DNA from: Batkoa obscura
Taxonomy: Eukaryota; Entomophthoromycota; Entomophthoromycetes; Entomophthorales; Batkoaceae
Length of the DNA: 63,477 nt
Direction: 5' to 3'
Assembly: GCA_030770535.1 (NCBI GenBank)
Contig: JASVEC010000093.1
Span: 1-63,477, forward strand
A program made the translations under genes and the position numbers. This document shows, in pieces, positions 36,425-49,304 of this stretch. The notes beneath the pieces are model-generated. The model saw only the letters and a program-made list of their open reading frames with translations, ran no database searches and was not told where the DNA came from. Each line of letters starts with the position of its first letter. Position 1 is the stretch's first letter.

Positions 36425-36747
36425 ATATAGTAAATAGCAATAAAAATTATGACTTTTATTCAGCTAAATACAATTTGTTTATAATATTAACAACAAATGG
36501 TTATTGTTTGGATCTCAATTTAATAGCTATTTAAAAACTTTGGAAATTTTTAGCTCAATTAATACATAAAAAGTCACATTCAAGGAAAAATAATCACTAC
36601 TGTTAAATATTAGGATGCCAATCAACATCTGGATAAAAAGAGATAATCTTTAGATAACATAATTTATTTGTCATTGGTTCAAACATGTTCAATAAATCCA
36701 GCTCTAACTAATAAAAAGAGGGATCGATTACACATTTTAAATATAAG

Positions 36748-36815
36748 TTTATAATTTTGAATTTTGTTAATCTTTTATAATTTTGAATTTTGTTAATCTT
36801 TTATAATTTTCAATA
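36748..36815. repeat. 26-base tandem repeat, about 2.6 copies
   Basis: The unit begins TTTATAATTTTGAATTTTG and repeats at 36748, 36774 and 36800 almost without change. Confidence 0.85.
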
Positions 36816-37766
36816 CATATTCTTGATCTGAAATTAAGTTTAGTATTTTTATAACCACCTGATGGTTAGCAACAATCTCCAGCTTTTTGAATTACTTCTT
36901 TGATGATGAAATCATTGTTAGATAATAATATTCGAGAGGTTAGTTTAATCGTTACATTAGACATTAGAGTATACTTTTAACTTTTATTTCGAATTTATCA
37001 TCAAGGTTGCTTAACTAAGTTCAACATTATTAAATTATTAAATAGCGTGCTACTATTTTGTATTTGAAATAACTAAGAATTAAACATAACAATGACAAAA
37101 CGTCATTATATATGAAAGGTGAACTTTAAACATAATCACTTTTTCTATGGCTCCAAATCGCCATTTAAAACTTTATCAAAGCACTGAACAAGCAAATAAA
37201 ACAAACAATTTTTTGAAGTTGTTATCAGTTAAAATCAAGGATAAAAACTTAATACTTATAGACTTTTATTTCTGTTGATGATTATTATGCGATTTCTTAC
37301 ATCTGTACTTTATCTACTACATTTTATGATTTATTCAATTCATCCTGATTCTTCGATTATCATTATAATTTTTATCATCTCTTACACTAATATAATCTAT
37401 TAAAGATTTATCATAACATAATTAATCATCATAAGTAAATTATATATGAATTTCACTAATTAAAATTAGATTAATATAATGAAATCTTTGAACTTGTAAT
37501 TGCTTTTAGGAATTATCAATACGGATAAACTATTGCTACATTATAGATAAAATTGTATATTAACTAAAAACAACTTAATTGATATAATAATTTATTACAT
37601 TAATAATTATTTTCCCTGAATTGATATATTTATTATTCATTGAATTCGATACATTCATAGTTTAAATAATTCAATTGAGTAACCTGAGATTTATAAACCA
37701 AATGGCTGTAAAAACCAGAAATAATACAAAGATGGGGAAATACTTTTATTCTAAATATTACTATCT

Positions 37767-40207
37767 GGGGTTGTCTGAATTAGTTTCATTATTTTATCCA
37801 ATTTTTGAAAAATTTTGTATTTTAAAAACTTTGCTTAAAATTCTATAAAATCACATCTTTTATTAAAACAAAAGTACCCAAACACAGTTCTAAATCATTC
37901 TATTATAGTTTATGCTGTAAGTTAGTTGAATTTCTACTAGATCTTAAATACACATTCTTATGAAACTTTATTGAGAAATATTTATTATCAACTACTTTAT
38001 AGCCAACATTGTATATTTATTATCAAATAAGTAAACTATTTTAATGTTATAATTACATTATTAATATATTGCCAAGTTAATAAATAGCTGGATGGGAGGG
38101 AGTGATTAGCCCCAAAACTATAGTTAACCACCTCTATATAGTACAAGTAATAGTAGTTTTTACATATTACAATTACTTGTTCTTTGAGTATTTACTAACT
38201 TAGCTGTTAATAACTTAAGTAATCTTGACATTTAACAATCTATTTCTATCATTCAACAAACTACTTACTTGCTTTTAGTAAATATCGAAATTTTCAAATT
38301 CTCTGTTATCTTTGTAAGGTAAGCTGGGATCGATCTTTTAATTTTTCTATTTTCTATAGACTCTATAACTCTAATTGGAACTATATCGCTTTTTTTTGAT
38401 GTATCAGATACTGGATAACAATTTAGTTTATTGTTATGCTTAATAAAGTGTAAATACTTCTTAATGCCTTGCATCTCTATTATTCTTTTTGTATTTCTGT
38501 TTCTTTTATACTTTTTAAAAATTATATCTGTTTTCCCATTATTAACAGTCGAGTTATTAATTTTATTATGCTCGCAAATAAAAGCCTCAAATCTTGAAAT
38601 TAATTGATCGATATCTTCTATTTTACCTAACGCTTCAAAACTACTTTTCCATTTTGAAAGGTTTCCAATATGTCCATCAACTATACTTTTTCCATGATGC
38701 TCAGCAAAAAAATTAAGATTAACATTCAAACTACTATTTATTTTATGAATTTCTTTAAACATATAGTGTAGAAACTCTTGGGATCTAAAATGATTTCCTG
38801 TATCTGCCCATATATTAATTTTTGTAAACTTTTTAAATAGAAGCTCTGTAGAGATTAAATCAATTAAACAATCTCCTGCATATGCTGAATCATGATTCAA
38901 TATTTCAGATAAATAATCAAAGTAAACTTTGCCTATTGTTTTATCATCTTTTAAATATAATACACCAAAGCCTAATACTGATATAGCTTGTTTATTATAA
39001 TGATCTAGATTTATTGAATCTGGTCTTGTTCCTATTTCCATATTTTGTTTAAAATCTAAAATTATTATACAACTTTTGTTATTTAATTTTTTGATAGTTT
39101 CATTAAATATGTTTTTTTGAGTATCAACACAGAATTTATGTAATTTGTATAATTTTTCTTTCTTCGTTGAAAATTTCTTCTATCTCTGTTTTGTTTTTTG
39201 CTGTATTTATTTTATTTTCAAATAACTTTTTCCTAACTGTATACTGGGTACATATATTACATAGATCCGTTTTTCTTGCTGGATTTTTGAAATTACTTGG
39301 TATATATTTAAAGAACGTTGACCTAGCTACTGCTTTATCTCTTAGATCATTGAAATATTTACTATAAATCATTCTTCTACTTTTATTTAATATATACATA
39401 TATTATCTGATGAATATTTACTATCATTATTTTTTTTATTAAATCTTGATGAAATAGTTGAATCATTTAGTAAATATTGTATGATAGTTTCAATTTGGTC
39501 ATCTTTAATTTTTTTTGTATTTTTAATAATAGGTTTTAATGTTGATATTTTATTATTATTACTTGTTTTTGAATAATCATATTGATTTCTATTTATATTA
39601 AACCCAAAACTCTTACATTCATCAAAAGAATATACTGAAGCTATAGTTGATAATAACGCTACTTGCTGACTTTTGTTTCCTGTTTCCCTTAAAGCACTAA
39701 TTTTATACATTACTTGATTAAGTTTATTATTATCGATAGTAAACTTTGATAATATATCTTTTCTTTGTTTTGTTTTATTATAAAATTCCATAAACCTTGG
39801 GTTGCTATAAGTAGCTCTTAAAATTGATGTAAATGAATTACAATGTTTATATTGTGTACTCCTCCCTATTGTATTGAAGTTTTCAAAAATTCGATTTCGA
39901 AGTTTAGTTATGAAAGTTTGCATTTTATTTTTATTTCAACAAAAAATAAAGTCAAATAACTGTATTTATATAATTATATAATCATATAGTTATATATTAT
40001 ATATCTGTTAAATATCTAACAGAACTGACATAAAATATATAGTTAGGAAAATTAGCTATTTAAGAAAAGGAAACAATTAAAATAAGTTTTAAATAGAGAT
40101 ATTTAATTTTAGGCTTTTTAGATTTAACCGTTATATTGGACACAAACTTGGAATTTTAAATTTGGATTAATTTCTAAGTAGATTCTGAAACCAATTAGGG
40201 CAGCCCC
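37767..40207 (-). mobile_element. Transposon copy B, full length, frame-broken
   Basis: 2441 bases from GGGGTTGTCTG to CAGCCCC with ATCT duplicated on both sides (37763-37766 and 40208-40211), the cleanest proof of a 4-base target duplication in the large copies. Nearly identical to copy A along its whole length, so recent. The transposase is split into pieces (39923-39387, 39399-39136 and 39041-38265) by small frame changes and also diverges at the last residues. All catalytic blocks are still readable. Confidence 0.93.
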
Positions 40208-40414
40208 ATCTATTATAAAAATAGTATTTCAATTATATTAAAATAATTATAAAAAGTATAACTTTAACGGTTAACGACTACATTGTAACCAGTGCTTCAA
40301 ACAATGATGCTTCGTTTACTTGAAGAATCTAGAAGAAAAATGCTAGTTAACCATTTAACATAATGTTTAATAAGAATCACTGTTTATTTTTGATTTAAAA
40401 CATATAAAGGATAT

Positions 40415-40516
40415 TGTGATGTTTTTTTTTGGCATCATCACTTTTTCTATTTTTTAAATGCTATTTGAGTGGAAAAATTGTTAGTTAAAGGTTCTTAAAC
40501 AAAAAAATATATCATT
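40415..40516 (-). mobile_element. GGGG-MITE copy 20, degenerate
   Basis: About 100 bases with the core well kept but both tips changed. Confidence 0.7.
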
Positions 40517-40807
40517 TATTAAATCTAAGATTAACTCTACATTTATGCCCAAGATCAATGATCCAATGATCGTAAAACTATTATGAAAAATCAGGTTTTA
40601 AGTACAAATTATTATATGAAATTTTAATTGCGTTAAGAGCTTTGGTTAACTCTAATATAAGCAAATCCAAGCAAGTGTGATGTAAAGGGTGTAATTCAAA
40701 AGCTATTTACAAACAGGAACCAATTGCTGAAATTGCCCTAGTAAAAAAGGGGAAGAAAGGTAAAGAAAAGAATTATGTAACGTTTTTAGCAAATTTAATC
40801 TTAAAAT

Positions 40808-40910
40808 GTAGATTGTTTCTATGCTTGAATTTTACTAATAGATTTTTCTGCTCAAATAACGCTTAAATCAAAAGAAGTGAAAGCCAAACAAAAACACCCC
40901 TATAGATGTT
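40808..40910 (+). mobile_element. GGGG-MITE copy 21, degenerate
   Basis: About 100 bases. CTCAAATAACGCTTAAA and CACCCC mark it. Confidence 0.65.
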
Positions 40911-41552
40911 GACGACTAGACTCAAAAACTCTTATAAAATCATGATTATAAATATGAGGTATTGATGATCTTTAATGACGATTGATTTTAAAAACACTAA
41001 ATAAACGAAGCAACCAAATTTGATTTATGAAATTTTGTAATCAAAATTATGACCTCAGTTGGTTATTATAACATTTGAATAAGTTCAAATTTTATTTTAT
41101 TCTATCTTAATAAACTATAACACTCCTAATTTTCATAGAAGGCCTCCCCCTCCCTTGGTATCTTTGAAAAAATTAAATTTGTAATTGACAATAAAAGCAC
41201 AATCAATCTAAAACAGTAATTAATATGAGATGATTTGTATAAAAATATAGATCAGTGTTAGTTACAGTGATTTGTAATGGCCAATATTGCTTGAACCATT
41301 TTGTAATATAAAATATTTACTATATCATTTTATTTATATAATAATTGAAAATAGCAAAATTAAAAACATATTTATCATAATTATAGAAATGAATGGAGGC
41401 CAGTTTTAATATTGCAAACACGTTTTGTTGAGATGATAAAACTCTAGTCGTCTTCAAATGGATGATTTGAAGAGTTTTAAATATGGAAAGACAGAGATCA
41501 TTTTACCAAAGTTGAGATAAAGATGATTAAAACAGATGTTTAAGCTTGATAT

Positions 41553-41660
41553 GAGGGGTGTTTTTTTGACTTCACATTTTCTGTCTTTTCTCAAGCCCCG
41601 GGCTATTTGAGTGGAGAAATTAGTAAAATTCTCGAATACAAAAATTTATCTTTCCCTCTC
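41553..41660 (-). mobile_element. GGGG-MITE copy 22
   Basis: 108 bases with an expanded centre (CAAGCCCCGGGC). Confidence 0.75.
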
Positions 41661-41846
41661 ATAATTTTATCAAAAACTTATAACTAAATTATTTTACCAA
41701 ATACGAAAGATTTTATATGAGTATAACACTAAAGTGATATATAAAATAAACACAAGCATATAAAGTGTGTATTTGGTATTTGGATATTTAAATAATAACA
41801 AAAAATAATTTTTCAAAATATTTATTATTATCTGAACAGAACATAT

Positions 41847-41948
41847 CGGATGTTTTTTTGGATTTGATCACTTTTTTCCATTTTTTAAGCGCTATTTTAT
41901 TTGAGTGGAAAGGTTAATAAAATTTTTAAATAAAAAACACATCCTCCC
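41847..41948 (-). mobile_element. GGGG-MITE copy 23
   Basis: 102 bases flanked by ATAT on both sides. Confidence 0.85.
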
Positions 41949-42112
41949 ATATTCTCTTATATTCTTATTAAGTACAATAGTTAAAATATAAAGCCAATGG
42001 ATGGATATTTTATATACTAATCAAAAACATAAAAAAGCTACTATCAAATAAAATACATAAAATCTATAACCAAAATTACATATCATTATGTGACCTTTAA
42101 AAAAGAAGATAT

Positions 42113-44576
42113 GGGGTTGTCTGAATTAGTTTCATTATTTTATCCAATTTTAAAAAAATTTGTATTTTAAAAACTTCGCTTAAAATTCTATAAAATCACA
42201 TCTTTTATTAAAACAAAAGTACCCAAACACAGTTCTAAACCATTATATTATAGCTCATACTGTAAGTTAGTTGAATTTCTACTAGATCTTAAATACATGT
42301 TCTTATAAAGCTTAATTGAGAAATATTTATTATCAACTGCTTTATAACCAACATTGTAGATTTATTATCAAATAAATAAACTACTTTAATGTTATAATTA
42401 CATTATTAATATATTGCCAAGTTAATAAATAGCTGCATGGGAGGGAGTGGTCAGCCCCAAAACTATAATTGACCATCCCTATATAGTACAAGTAATAATA
42501 GTTTTTACATATTATTACAGTTACTTGTTCTTTGACTATTTATTAACTTAGCTATTAATAACTTAAGTAATCCTAACATTTAACAATCTATTTCTATCAT
42601 TCAACAAACTACTTACTTGCTTAGTAAATATCGAAATTTTTAAATTCTCTGTTATCTTCGTAAGGTAAGCTGGGATCGATCTTTTAATTTTTCTGTTTTC
42701 TATAGACTCTATAACTTTAATTGGGACTATATCGCTTTTTTTTGATGTATCAGATACTGGATAACAATGTAGTTTATTGTTATGTTTAATAAAGTGTAAA
42801 TACTTCTTAATGCCCTGCATCTCTATTATTCTTTTTGTATTTTTGTTTCTTTTATACTTTTTAAAAATTATATCTGTTTTCCCATTATTAACAGTCGAGT
42901 TATTAATTTTATTATGCTCACAAATAAAAGCCTCAAATCTTGAAATTAATTGATCGATATCTTCTATTTTACCTAACGCTTCAAAACTACTTTTCCATTT
43001 TGAAAGGTTTCCAAAATGTCCATCAACTATACTTTTTCCATGATGCTCAGCAAAAAAATTAAGATTAACATTCAAACTACTATTTATTTTATGAATTTCT
43101 TTAAACATATAATGTAAGAACTCTTGGGATCTAAAATGATTTCCTGTATCTGCCCATATATTAATTTTTGTAAACTTTTTAAATAGAAGCTCTGTAGAGA
43201 TTAAATCGATTAAACAATCTCCTGCATATGCTGAATCATGATTCAATATTTCAGATAAATAATCAAAGTAAACTTTGCCTATTGTTTTATCATCTTTTAA
43301 ATATAATACACCAAAGCCTAATACTGATATAGCTTGTTTATTATAATGATCTAGATTTATTGAATCTGGTCTTGTCCCTATTTCCATATTTTGTTTAAAA
43401 TCTAAAACTATTATACAACTTTTGTTATTTAATTTTTTGATAGTTTCATTAAATGTGTTTTTTTGAGTATCAACACAGAATTTATGTAATTTGTATAACT
43501 TTTCTTCTTCGTTGAAAATTTCTTCTATCTCTGTTTTGTTTTTTGCTGTATTTATTTTATTTTCAAATAACTTTTTCCTAACTGTATACTGGGTACATAT
43601 ATTACATAGATCCGTTTTTCTTGCTGGATTTTTGAAATTACTTGGTATATATTTAAAGAACGTTGACCTAGCTACTGCTTTATCTCTTAGATCATTCAAA
43701 TATTTACTATATATCATTCTTCTACTTTTATTTAATATATATATATTATCTGATGAATATTTACTATCGTTATTTTTTTTATTAAATCTTGATGAAATAG
43801 TTGAATCATTTAGTAAATATTGTATGATAGTTTCAATTTGGTCATCTTTAATTTTTTTTGTATTTTTAATAATAGGTTTTAATGTTGATATTTTATTATT
43901 ATTACTTGTTTTTGAATAATCATATTGATTTCTATTTATATTAAACCCAAAACTCTTACATTCATCAAAAGAATATACTGAAGCTATAGTTGATAATAAC
44001 GCTACTTGCTGACTTTTGTTTCCTGTTTCCCTTAAAGCACTAATTTTATACATTACTTGATTAAGTTTATTATTATCGATAGTAAACTTTGATAATATAT
44101 CTTTTCTTTGTTTTGTTTTATTATAAAATTCCATGAACCTTGGGTTGTTATAAGTAGCTTTTAAAATTGATGTAAATGAATTACAATGTTTATATTGTGT
44201 ACTCCTCCCTATTGTATTGAAGTTTTCAAAAATTCCATTTCGAAGTTTAGTTATGAAAGTTTGCATTTTATTTTTATTTCAACAAAAAATAAAGTCAAAT
44301 AAAGTCAAATAACTGTGTTTATATAATTATGTATTTATATAATTATATAATCATATAGTTATATATTATATATCTGTTAAATATCTAACAGAACTAACAT
44401 AAAATATATAGTTAGGAAAATTAGCTATTTAAGAAAAGGAAACAATTAAAATAAGTTTTAAATAGAGACATTTAATTTTAGGCTTTTTAGATTTAACCGT
44501 TATATTGAACACAAACTTGGAATTTTAAATTTGGATTAATTTCTAAGTAGATTCTGAAACCAATTAGGACAGCCCC
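42113..44576 (-). mobile_element. Transposon copy A: complete, with intact transposase
   Basis: 2464 bases from GGGGTTGTCTGAATTAGTT to AATTAGGACAGCCCC. The tips are inverted repeats of about 25 bases with a few mismatches, and ATAT is duplicated outside (42109-42112 and 44577-44580). It contains one uninterrupted transposase frame with about 450 bases of left and 310 bases of right non-coding end. The 4-base duplication, GGGG tip and transposase motifs would suit the Sola superfamily, but that name is inference. It looks like the autonomous parent of the other copies here. Confidence 0.92.
42563..44266 (-). CDS. DDE-type transposase of copy A, 567 residues
   Basis: Starts MQTFITKLRN and ends NRLLNVRIT. 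No intron. Candidate catalytic residues in order: D289 in CIIVLDFKQNMEIG, D373 in INIWADTGNHFRSQEF, and E407 or D415 in FFAEHHGKSIVDGHFGNLSK. The HHGKS-x2-D-x-HF block after a D-T-G-x-HF block is a pattern seen in several eukaryotic DDE transposases. Before the first Asp lies a possible zinc site (C221, C224, H261, C264) that may bind the transposon ends. The frame is open end to end, unlike all other copies in the window. Its function is cut-and-paste transposition by inference. Confidence 0.88.
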   Translation of the reverse strand: MQTFITKLRNGIFENFNTIGRSTQYKHCNSFTSILKATYNNPRFMEFYNKTKQRKDILSKFTIDNNKLNQVMYKISALRETGNKSQQVALLSTIASVYSFDECKSFGFNINRNQYDYSKTSNNNKISTLKPIIKNTKKIKDDQIETIIQYLLNDSTISSRFNKKNNDSKYSSDNIYILNKSRRMIYSKYLNDLRDKAVARSTFFKYIPSNFKNPARKTDLCNICTQYTVRKKLFENKINTAKNKTEIEEIFNEEEKLYKLHKFCVDTQKNTFNETIKKLNNKSCIIVLDFKQNMEIGTRPDSINLDHYNKQAISVLGFGVLYLKDDKTIGKVYFDYLSEILNHDSAYAGDCLIDLISTELLFKKFTKINIWADTGNHFRSQEFLHYMFKEIHKINSSLNVNLNFFAEHHGKSIVDGHFGNLSKWKSSFEALGKIEDIDQLISRFEAFICEHNKINNSTVNNGKTDIIFKKYKRNKNTKRIIEMQGIKKYLHFIKHNNKLHCYPVSDTSKKSDIVPIKVIESIENRKIKRSIPAYLTKITENLKISIFTKQVSSLLNDRNRLLNVRIT

Positions 44577-46664
44577 ATATTATATCGTAAGTTTTTATCG
44601 AAAAAATCGATTATTAAATATAAACATTTTAACTAATAAGATTAAAATATAGCCTTTAAACAATAGACCCTTTTTGAATAAAGTTAAAATATATAAAATT
44701 AGTTGTCTCACCATGATTTGAAAACGATAAATATTATATTATACTGAAATTGCAAAATTTTATTAAGTTACTAAAATACACAAAATTTGAAAATAATTAA
44801 TTCATAGTAAACACTTTATTTCAAATATTAGTTAATAATAATTTTGGTCCTATTTATGACTAAATGTTGAGGAGTTTGGAGCAAGGAAGAATAAAATCAT
44901 GTGTAAGTGTTTTCAAGTTAGATTAAGATAAAAATAAGATAGCTATATGAAAATAACTTTATCAATATAAACAAAGTCAGAGATCGGGGGCTATAACATA
45001 ACATATCTTCTTGGTACACCAATAGTTTACTATTAGAGCTTTAGCTGATTAGGATTTGGTTTAATTTAAAAAATTCAAGTTTGCAAAATCCTACTCTTTT
45101 CATTAATTAACATTAAATCAGACTCAGTTTTTATCTGGTAAGCTCAAGGTAAAGCATAAGGTTATAAATGCGCTTTTTAAAATGTTATTTCTTTTATAAT
45201 TAAAGTTAACATTTTATAAAAATTCGTTGATTTTCACTGGTTAAAAACTGAGGTTAGTTGTTTTTAAAATCTTGAAAAGAGCCCCCAAAAGGGAAAGACT
45301 CTCCCTCCCCAATTTATTGTTAATAGTAGTGATTAAAAAATAGAAGGTAAAATTCAGGTCAAAGTAGCGTTTGGGACCCTTTTTAGGTGTAAAACGAGAG
45401 TAAAATAGAGTACTAAAACAGAATGTGATAGAGCTATCCAGACAGAGTTGCTAAAAGCTAAAATTTAAAAATTGCAGCTAAAATACTTGTAGGATAGTAT
45501 TATAATTATATGGGGATGTATTTTTTCGTTTAACAATTTTGCTAACAATATTTCCACTTCAAATAGCGCTTAAAAGATGGAGAAAGTGAAGCCAAAAAAA
45601 CACCTTCGTATATTATAAGTGGCTACGATTATATAAGAGATGAGAGATTAATAGGCCTTCTATTTCTAATATTAAAAAGTTTAGAGGCCAGAAAAGAGAA
45701 GTAAATGTCATTTATAAAATAAGTTGACAAAATAACAGAGAGGGGGAAATAAAGTGAGAAGAGAGAGTGGTGGTTATTCTTCTCTTTTTTAGAGATTTTA
45801 GTAAATCATAAAACAAATATATCAAATTTAACCTATATTGCTTTAAAGTACAATATAAAAAGCATAAAAATGATTAATTCTGTCTTAAATTGAAATTCCT
45901 GGGAAAACAATAAACATAAGATTTTTAAATAAACTGAGCAATATAAAAGATATAAAAGAGATCTGTAAATTTTAAAACAGAGTAAAAAGAATACTAATTA
46001 AGTTATAAATGTAATTGAAGTTTCTTATAACAATCTATCAAAGTAATATTAGCGGATATAATCTTTACTACTTTTGTTTTGAATTAAATTGATTGAAAAT
46101 AATAAAAACAGTAGATTTTTAAAATTGAGATCATTTTCCGTTGTTGTTCTAATTATTCCAAGAATCCTCAAAATATTCATAAGGATGAAGATGAAATCAG
46201 AAGGTTGAATTTTAAAACAAATTAATTCCTATTTAAATGAAGTCCAGTCGCAATTTAGATACCATTTAATTGTTTCAAAATCAAGCTAAAACTTTAAAAT
46301 CAAGCTTGAATTTTGTCACTTATCAAATTACACTGCTCTTTATTTTTTGTTTTAATTATTTTTGAAAAGTAGACCTAAATCACAAATTCAAAGTGGAGTA
46401 GATTTGTATTTATACTACATAAAAAACTAACAGGAAACTTAATAGTAGTTAATTGAAATGTTAATTTTGAGTCCAAATGGTTATTATCAAATATACAAAT
46501 AAATCAAAAATTTCCTCCTAAGCCTAAATTAAGACAAGGATTCCAAATTCACCTTTCAAAATTCTAACAAGCTATTAAAAATCTCATTTAATCGATAACG
46601 CCAATAACATTTTTAATTAGTAAAATATTGGAGTAATTTGAATTAAAAAGTGTTGATATAATAT
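44577..46664. other. 2-kb stretch without a gene
   Basis: One GGGG-MITE (45512-45608). No coding or RNA gene recognised. Confidence 0.5.
45512..45608 (+). mobile_element. GGGG-MITE copy 24
   Basis: 97 bases. Flanks ATAT and GTAT differ by one base. Confidence 0.85.
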
Positions 46665-48080
46665 GGGGTTGTCTGAATTAGTTTCATTATTTTATCCAAT
46701 TTTTGAATTTTATATTTTAAAACTTCGCTCAAAATTCTATAAAATCATATCTTTTATTAAAAAAAGTATCCAGACAGAGTTCTAAATCATTCTATTATAG
46801 CTCATACTGTAAGTTAGTTGAATTTCTACTAGATCTTAAATACACATTCTTATGAAACTTTATTGAGAAATATTTATTATCAACTGCTTTATAGCCAACA
46901 TTGTATATTTATTATCAAATAAGTAAACTATTTTAATGTTATAATTACATTATTAATATATTGCCAAGTTAATGAATAGCTGGATGGGAGGGAGTGATTA
47001 GCCCCAAAACTATAGTTAACCACCTCTATATAGTACAAGTAATAGTAGTTTTTACATATTACAATTACTTGTTCTTTGAGTATTTACTAACTTAGCTGTT
47101 AATAACTTAAGTAATCTTGACATTTAACAATCTATTTCTATCATTCAACAAACTACTTACTTGCTTAGTAAATATCAAACTTTTTAAATTCTCTGTTATC
47201 TTCGTAAGGTAAGCTGGGATCGATCTTTTAATTTTTCTATTTTCTATAGACTCTATAACTCTAATTGGAACTATATCGCTTTTTTTTGATGTATCAGATA
47301 CTGGATAACAATGTAGTTTATTGTTATGCTTAATAAAGTGTAAATACTTCTTAATGTCCTTATATTTCTATTATTTTTTTTTGTATTTTTGGTAATAGGT
47401 TGTAATGTTGATATTTTATTACTATTATTACTTATTTTTGAATAATCATATTGATTTCTATTTATATTAAATCCAAAACTCTTACATTCATCAAAATGAT
47501 ATACTGAAGCTATAGTTAATAATAACGCCACTTGTTGATTATTATTTTCTGTTTCCCTTAAAAGCACTGATTTTATACATTGGTTGATTAAGTTTATTAT
47601 ATTAATAGTAAACTTTGATAATATGTCTTTTCTTTGTTTTGTTTTATTATAAAATTCCATAAACCCTGGGCTGGTATAAGTAGCTCTTAAAATTGATGTA
47701 AATGAATTACAATGTTTATATTGTGTACTCCTCCCTATTATATTAAATTTTCAAAAATTCCATTTGAAAGTTTAGTTATGAAAGTCTGCATTTTATTTTT
47801 ATTTCTATTCCAACAAAAAATAAAGTCAGATAAGTGTATATATATAATTATATAACCATATAGTTATATATTATATATCTGTTAAATATCTAACAGAACT
47901 AACATAAAACATATAGTTAGGAAAACCAACTATTTAAGAAAAAGAAACAATTAAAATAAGCTTTAAATAGAGAGATTTAATTTTAGCTTTTTAGATTTAA
48001 CCGTCACATTAAAGACAAATTTAAAATTTAAAATTTGGATTAACTTCTAAGTAAATTCTGAAACCAATTAGGACAGCCCC
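46665..48080 (-). mobile_element. Transposon copy C, internally deleted
   Basis: 1416 bases from GGGGTTGTCTG to GGACAGCCCC with ATAT on both sides. The outer 300 bases are almost identical to copy D. The remaining frame (47660-47271) fuses N-terminal transposase sequence to a C-terminal stretch read out of frame, with no DDE residues. The junction near 47362-47395 is the same as in D, E and G. It sits in the end of old copy J. Confidence 0.9.
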
Positions 48081-48310
48081 ATATGATCAGTTAAATTTAA
48101 AAAGCTTAAAATTAATTTTTTTCATCTAATTTTAAGACCTTGTTTTAATTGTTGTTTTTTCAAATAATTAAAAAAATTATATTTTGTATTATTTTTATTA
48201 AATATTCAATGAATATATAATATATAAATATATAGTAGTTACTTAAATTTATTTTTTATTAAAATATATACAAAATGCAAGCTTTCATAACTAAAATTTC
48301 GATATAATAT

Positions 48311-48408
48311 GGGGCTGTTTTTTTTGACTCCATTATTTTTCCGTTTTTTAAGCGCTATTTGAGTGGAAAATTTGTTAGTAAAATTCTTAAACATAAAAAT
48401 ACATCCTC
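48311..48408 (-). mobile_element. GGGG-MITE copy 25, nested in copy J
   Basis: 98 bases flanked by ATAT on both sides. Confidence 0.9.
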
Positions 48409-48521
48409 ATATAAAGAAAAACATGCTATATAAATATTATAATTTATTTGTATTAATTTTAGCAACTGTTCATGATAACACGAAGTTTATGGAACTTTGT
48501 AATGAAACAAAGGATAGATAT

Positions 48522-48630
48522 GAGGGGGAGGGATGGCATCTTTGTGTTTTAGGAGTTTTACTAGTAATTTTTCCACTCAGATAGCGCTCTTAAAAAACGG
48601 AAAAAGTGAAGAAAGCCAAAAAACACTATC
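48522..48630 (+). mobile_element. GGGG-MITE copy 26, nested in copy J
   Basis: 109 bases. Left flank ATAT, right tip degenerate. Confidence 0.8.
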
Positions 48631-48838
48631 AAAAAGTTATTTAAAAATGAAATAAATACAATAATAAAAAACAAAATAGAAAAAGATCCTTTTAATAAAA
48701 AAAGCTATATAAATTTTATATTAATAATCAAGAAACATATTTGATAAAGTTATCAAATAATTATATAATATCACACAGCAATTTCAAACTTTAAGTATGG
48801 AAGTAAAAAAAAGCTAAATTTAGTAAATTTTAAATTAT

Positions 48839-48935
48839 GAGGATGTTTTTTAGCTTCATCACTTTTCCTATTTTTAAGCGTTATTGAGCGGAAAAATCAT
48901 TAGTAAAATTCTTAAACACAAATACATACATCTTC
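48839..48935 (-). mobile_element. GGGG-MITE copy 27
   Basis: 97 bases. The sequence that follows it (48945-49020) also follows MITE copy 22. Confidence 0.8.
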
Positions 48936-49207
48936 ATATCTTATTAAAAACTTGTAGCTAAATTATTTTACCAAATATGAAAGATTTCACATGGGCATAA
49001 CACTAAAGTGTTTTTTGATTACTTATTTGGAGTATTAGATTATGTTTTACCATACCTAGAGGAAACTGTTTAGTTGATCCTAGTATTTAGAAAGCTTTTA
49101 TTAAAAAGTTTACAAAATTAATATAACGGATAAATACAGGAAATTGTTTCAAATCTCAAGAGTTTTTTTATTGTATATTTAAGAAATTTCTAAAACATAA
49201 AACAAAT

Positions 49208-49304
49208 GGGGATGTATTTTTATGTTTAAGAATTTTACTAATGATTTTCCACGTAAATAGCGGTTAAAAACGGAAAAAATAATTAAGTCAAAAAAAACAT
49301 TCCC
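49208..49304 (+). mobile_element. GGGG-MITE copy 28
   Basis: 97 bases, left flank AAAT, right flank ATAT. Confidence 0.85.

Larger units (their letters stand above)
35682..37766. other. 2-kb stretch without a gene
   Basis: One GGGG-MITE (36327-36424) and a 26-base tandem repeat (36748-36815). Nothing else recognised. Confidence 0.5.
40208..42112. other. 1.9-kb stretch with four GGGG-MITEs and no gene
   Basis: AT-rich DNA with MITE copies 20 to 23. The 80 bases after copy 22 match the sequence after copy 27 at about 48.9 kb. Confidence 0.5.
48081..48838 (+). mobile_element. Old transposon copy J, fragment with two nested MITEs
   Basis: Family subterminal sequence (48090-48130), a decayed transposase start at 48275 (ATGCAAGCTTTCATAAC) and further pieces up to the first catalytic region can be followed by eye. 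GGGG-MITEs at 48311-48408 and 48522-48630 interrupt it, and copy C has inserted near its left end. Confidence 0.75.
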
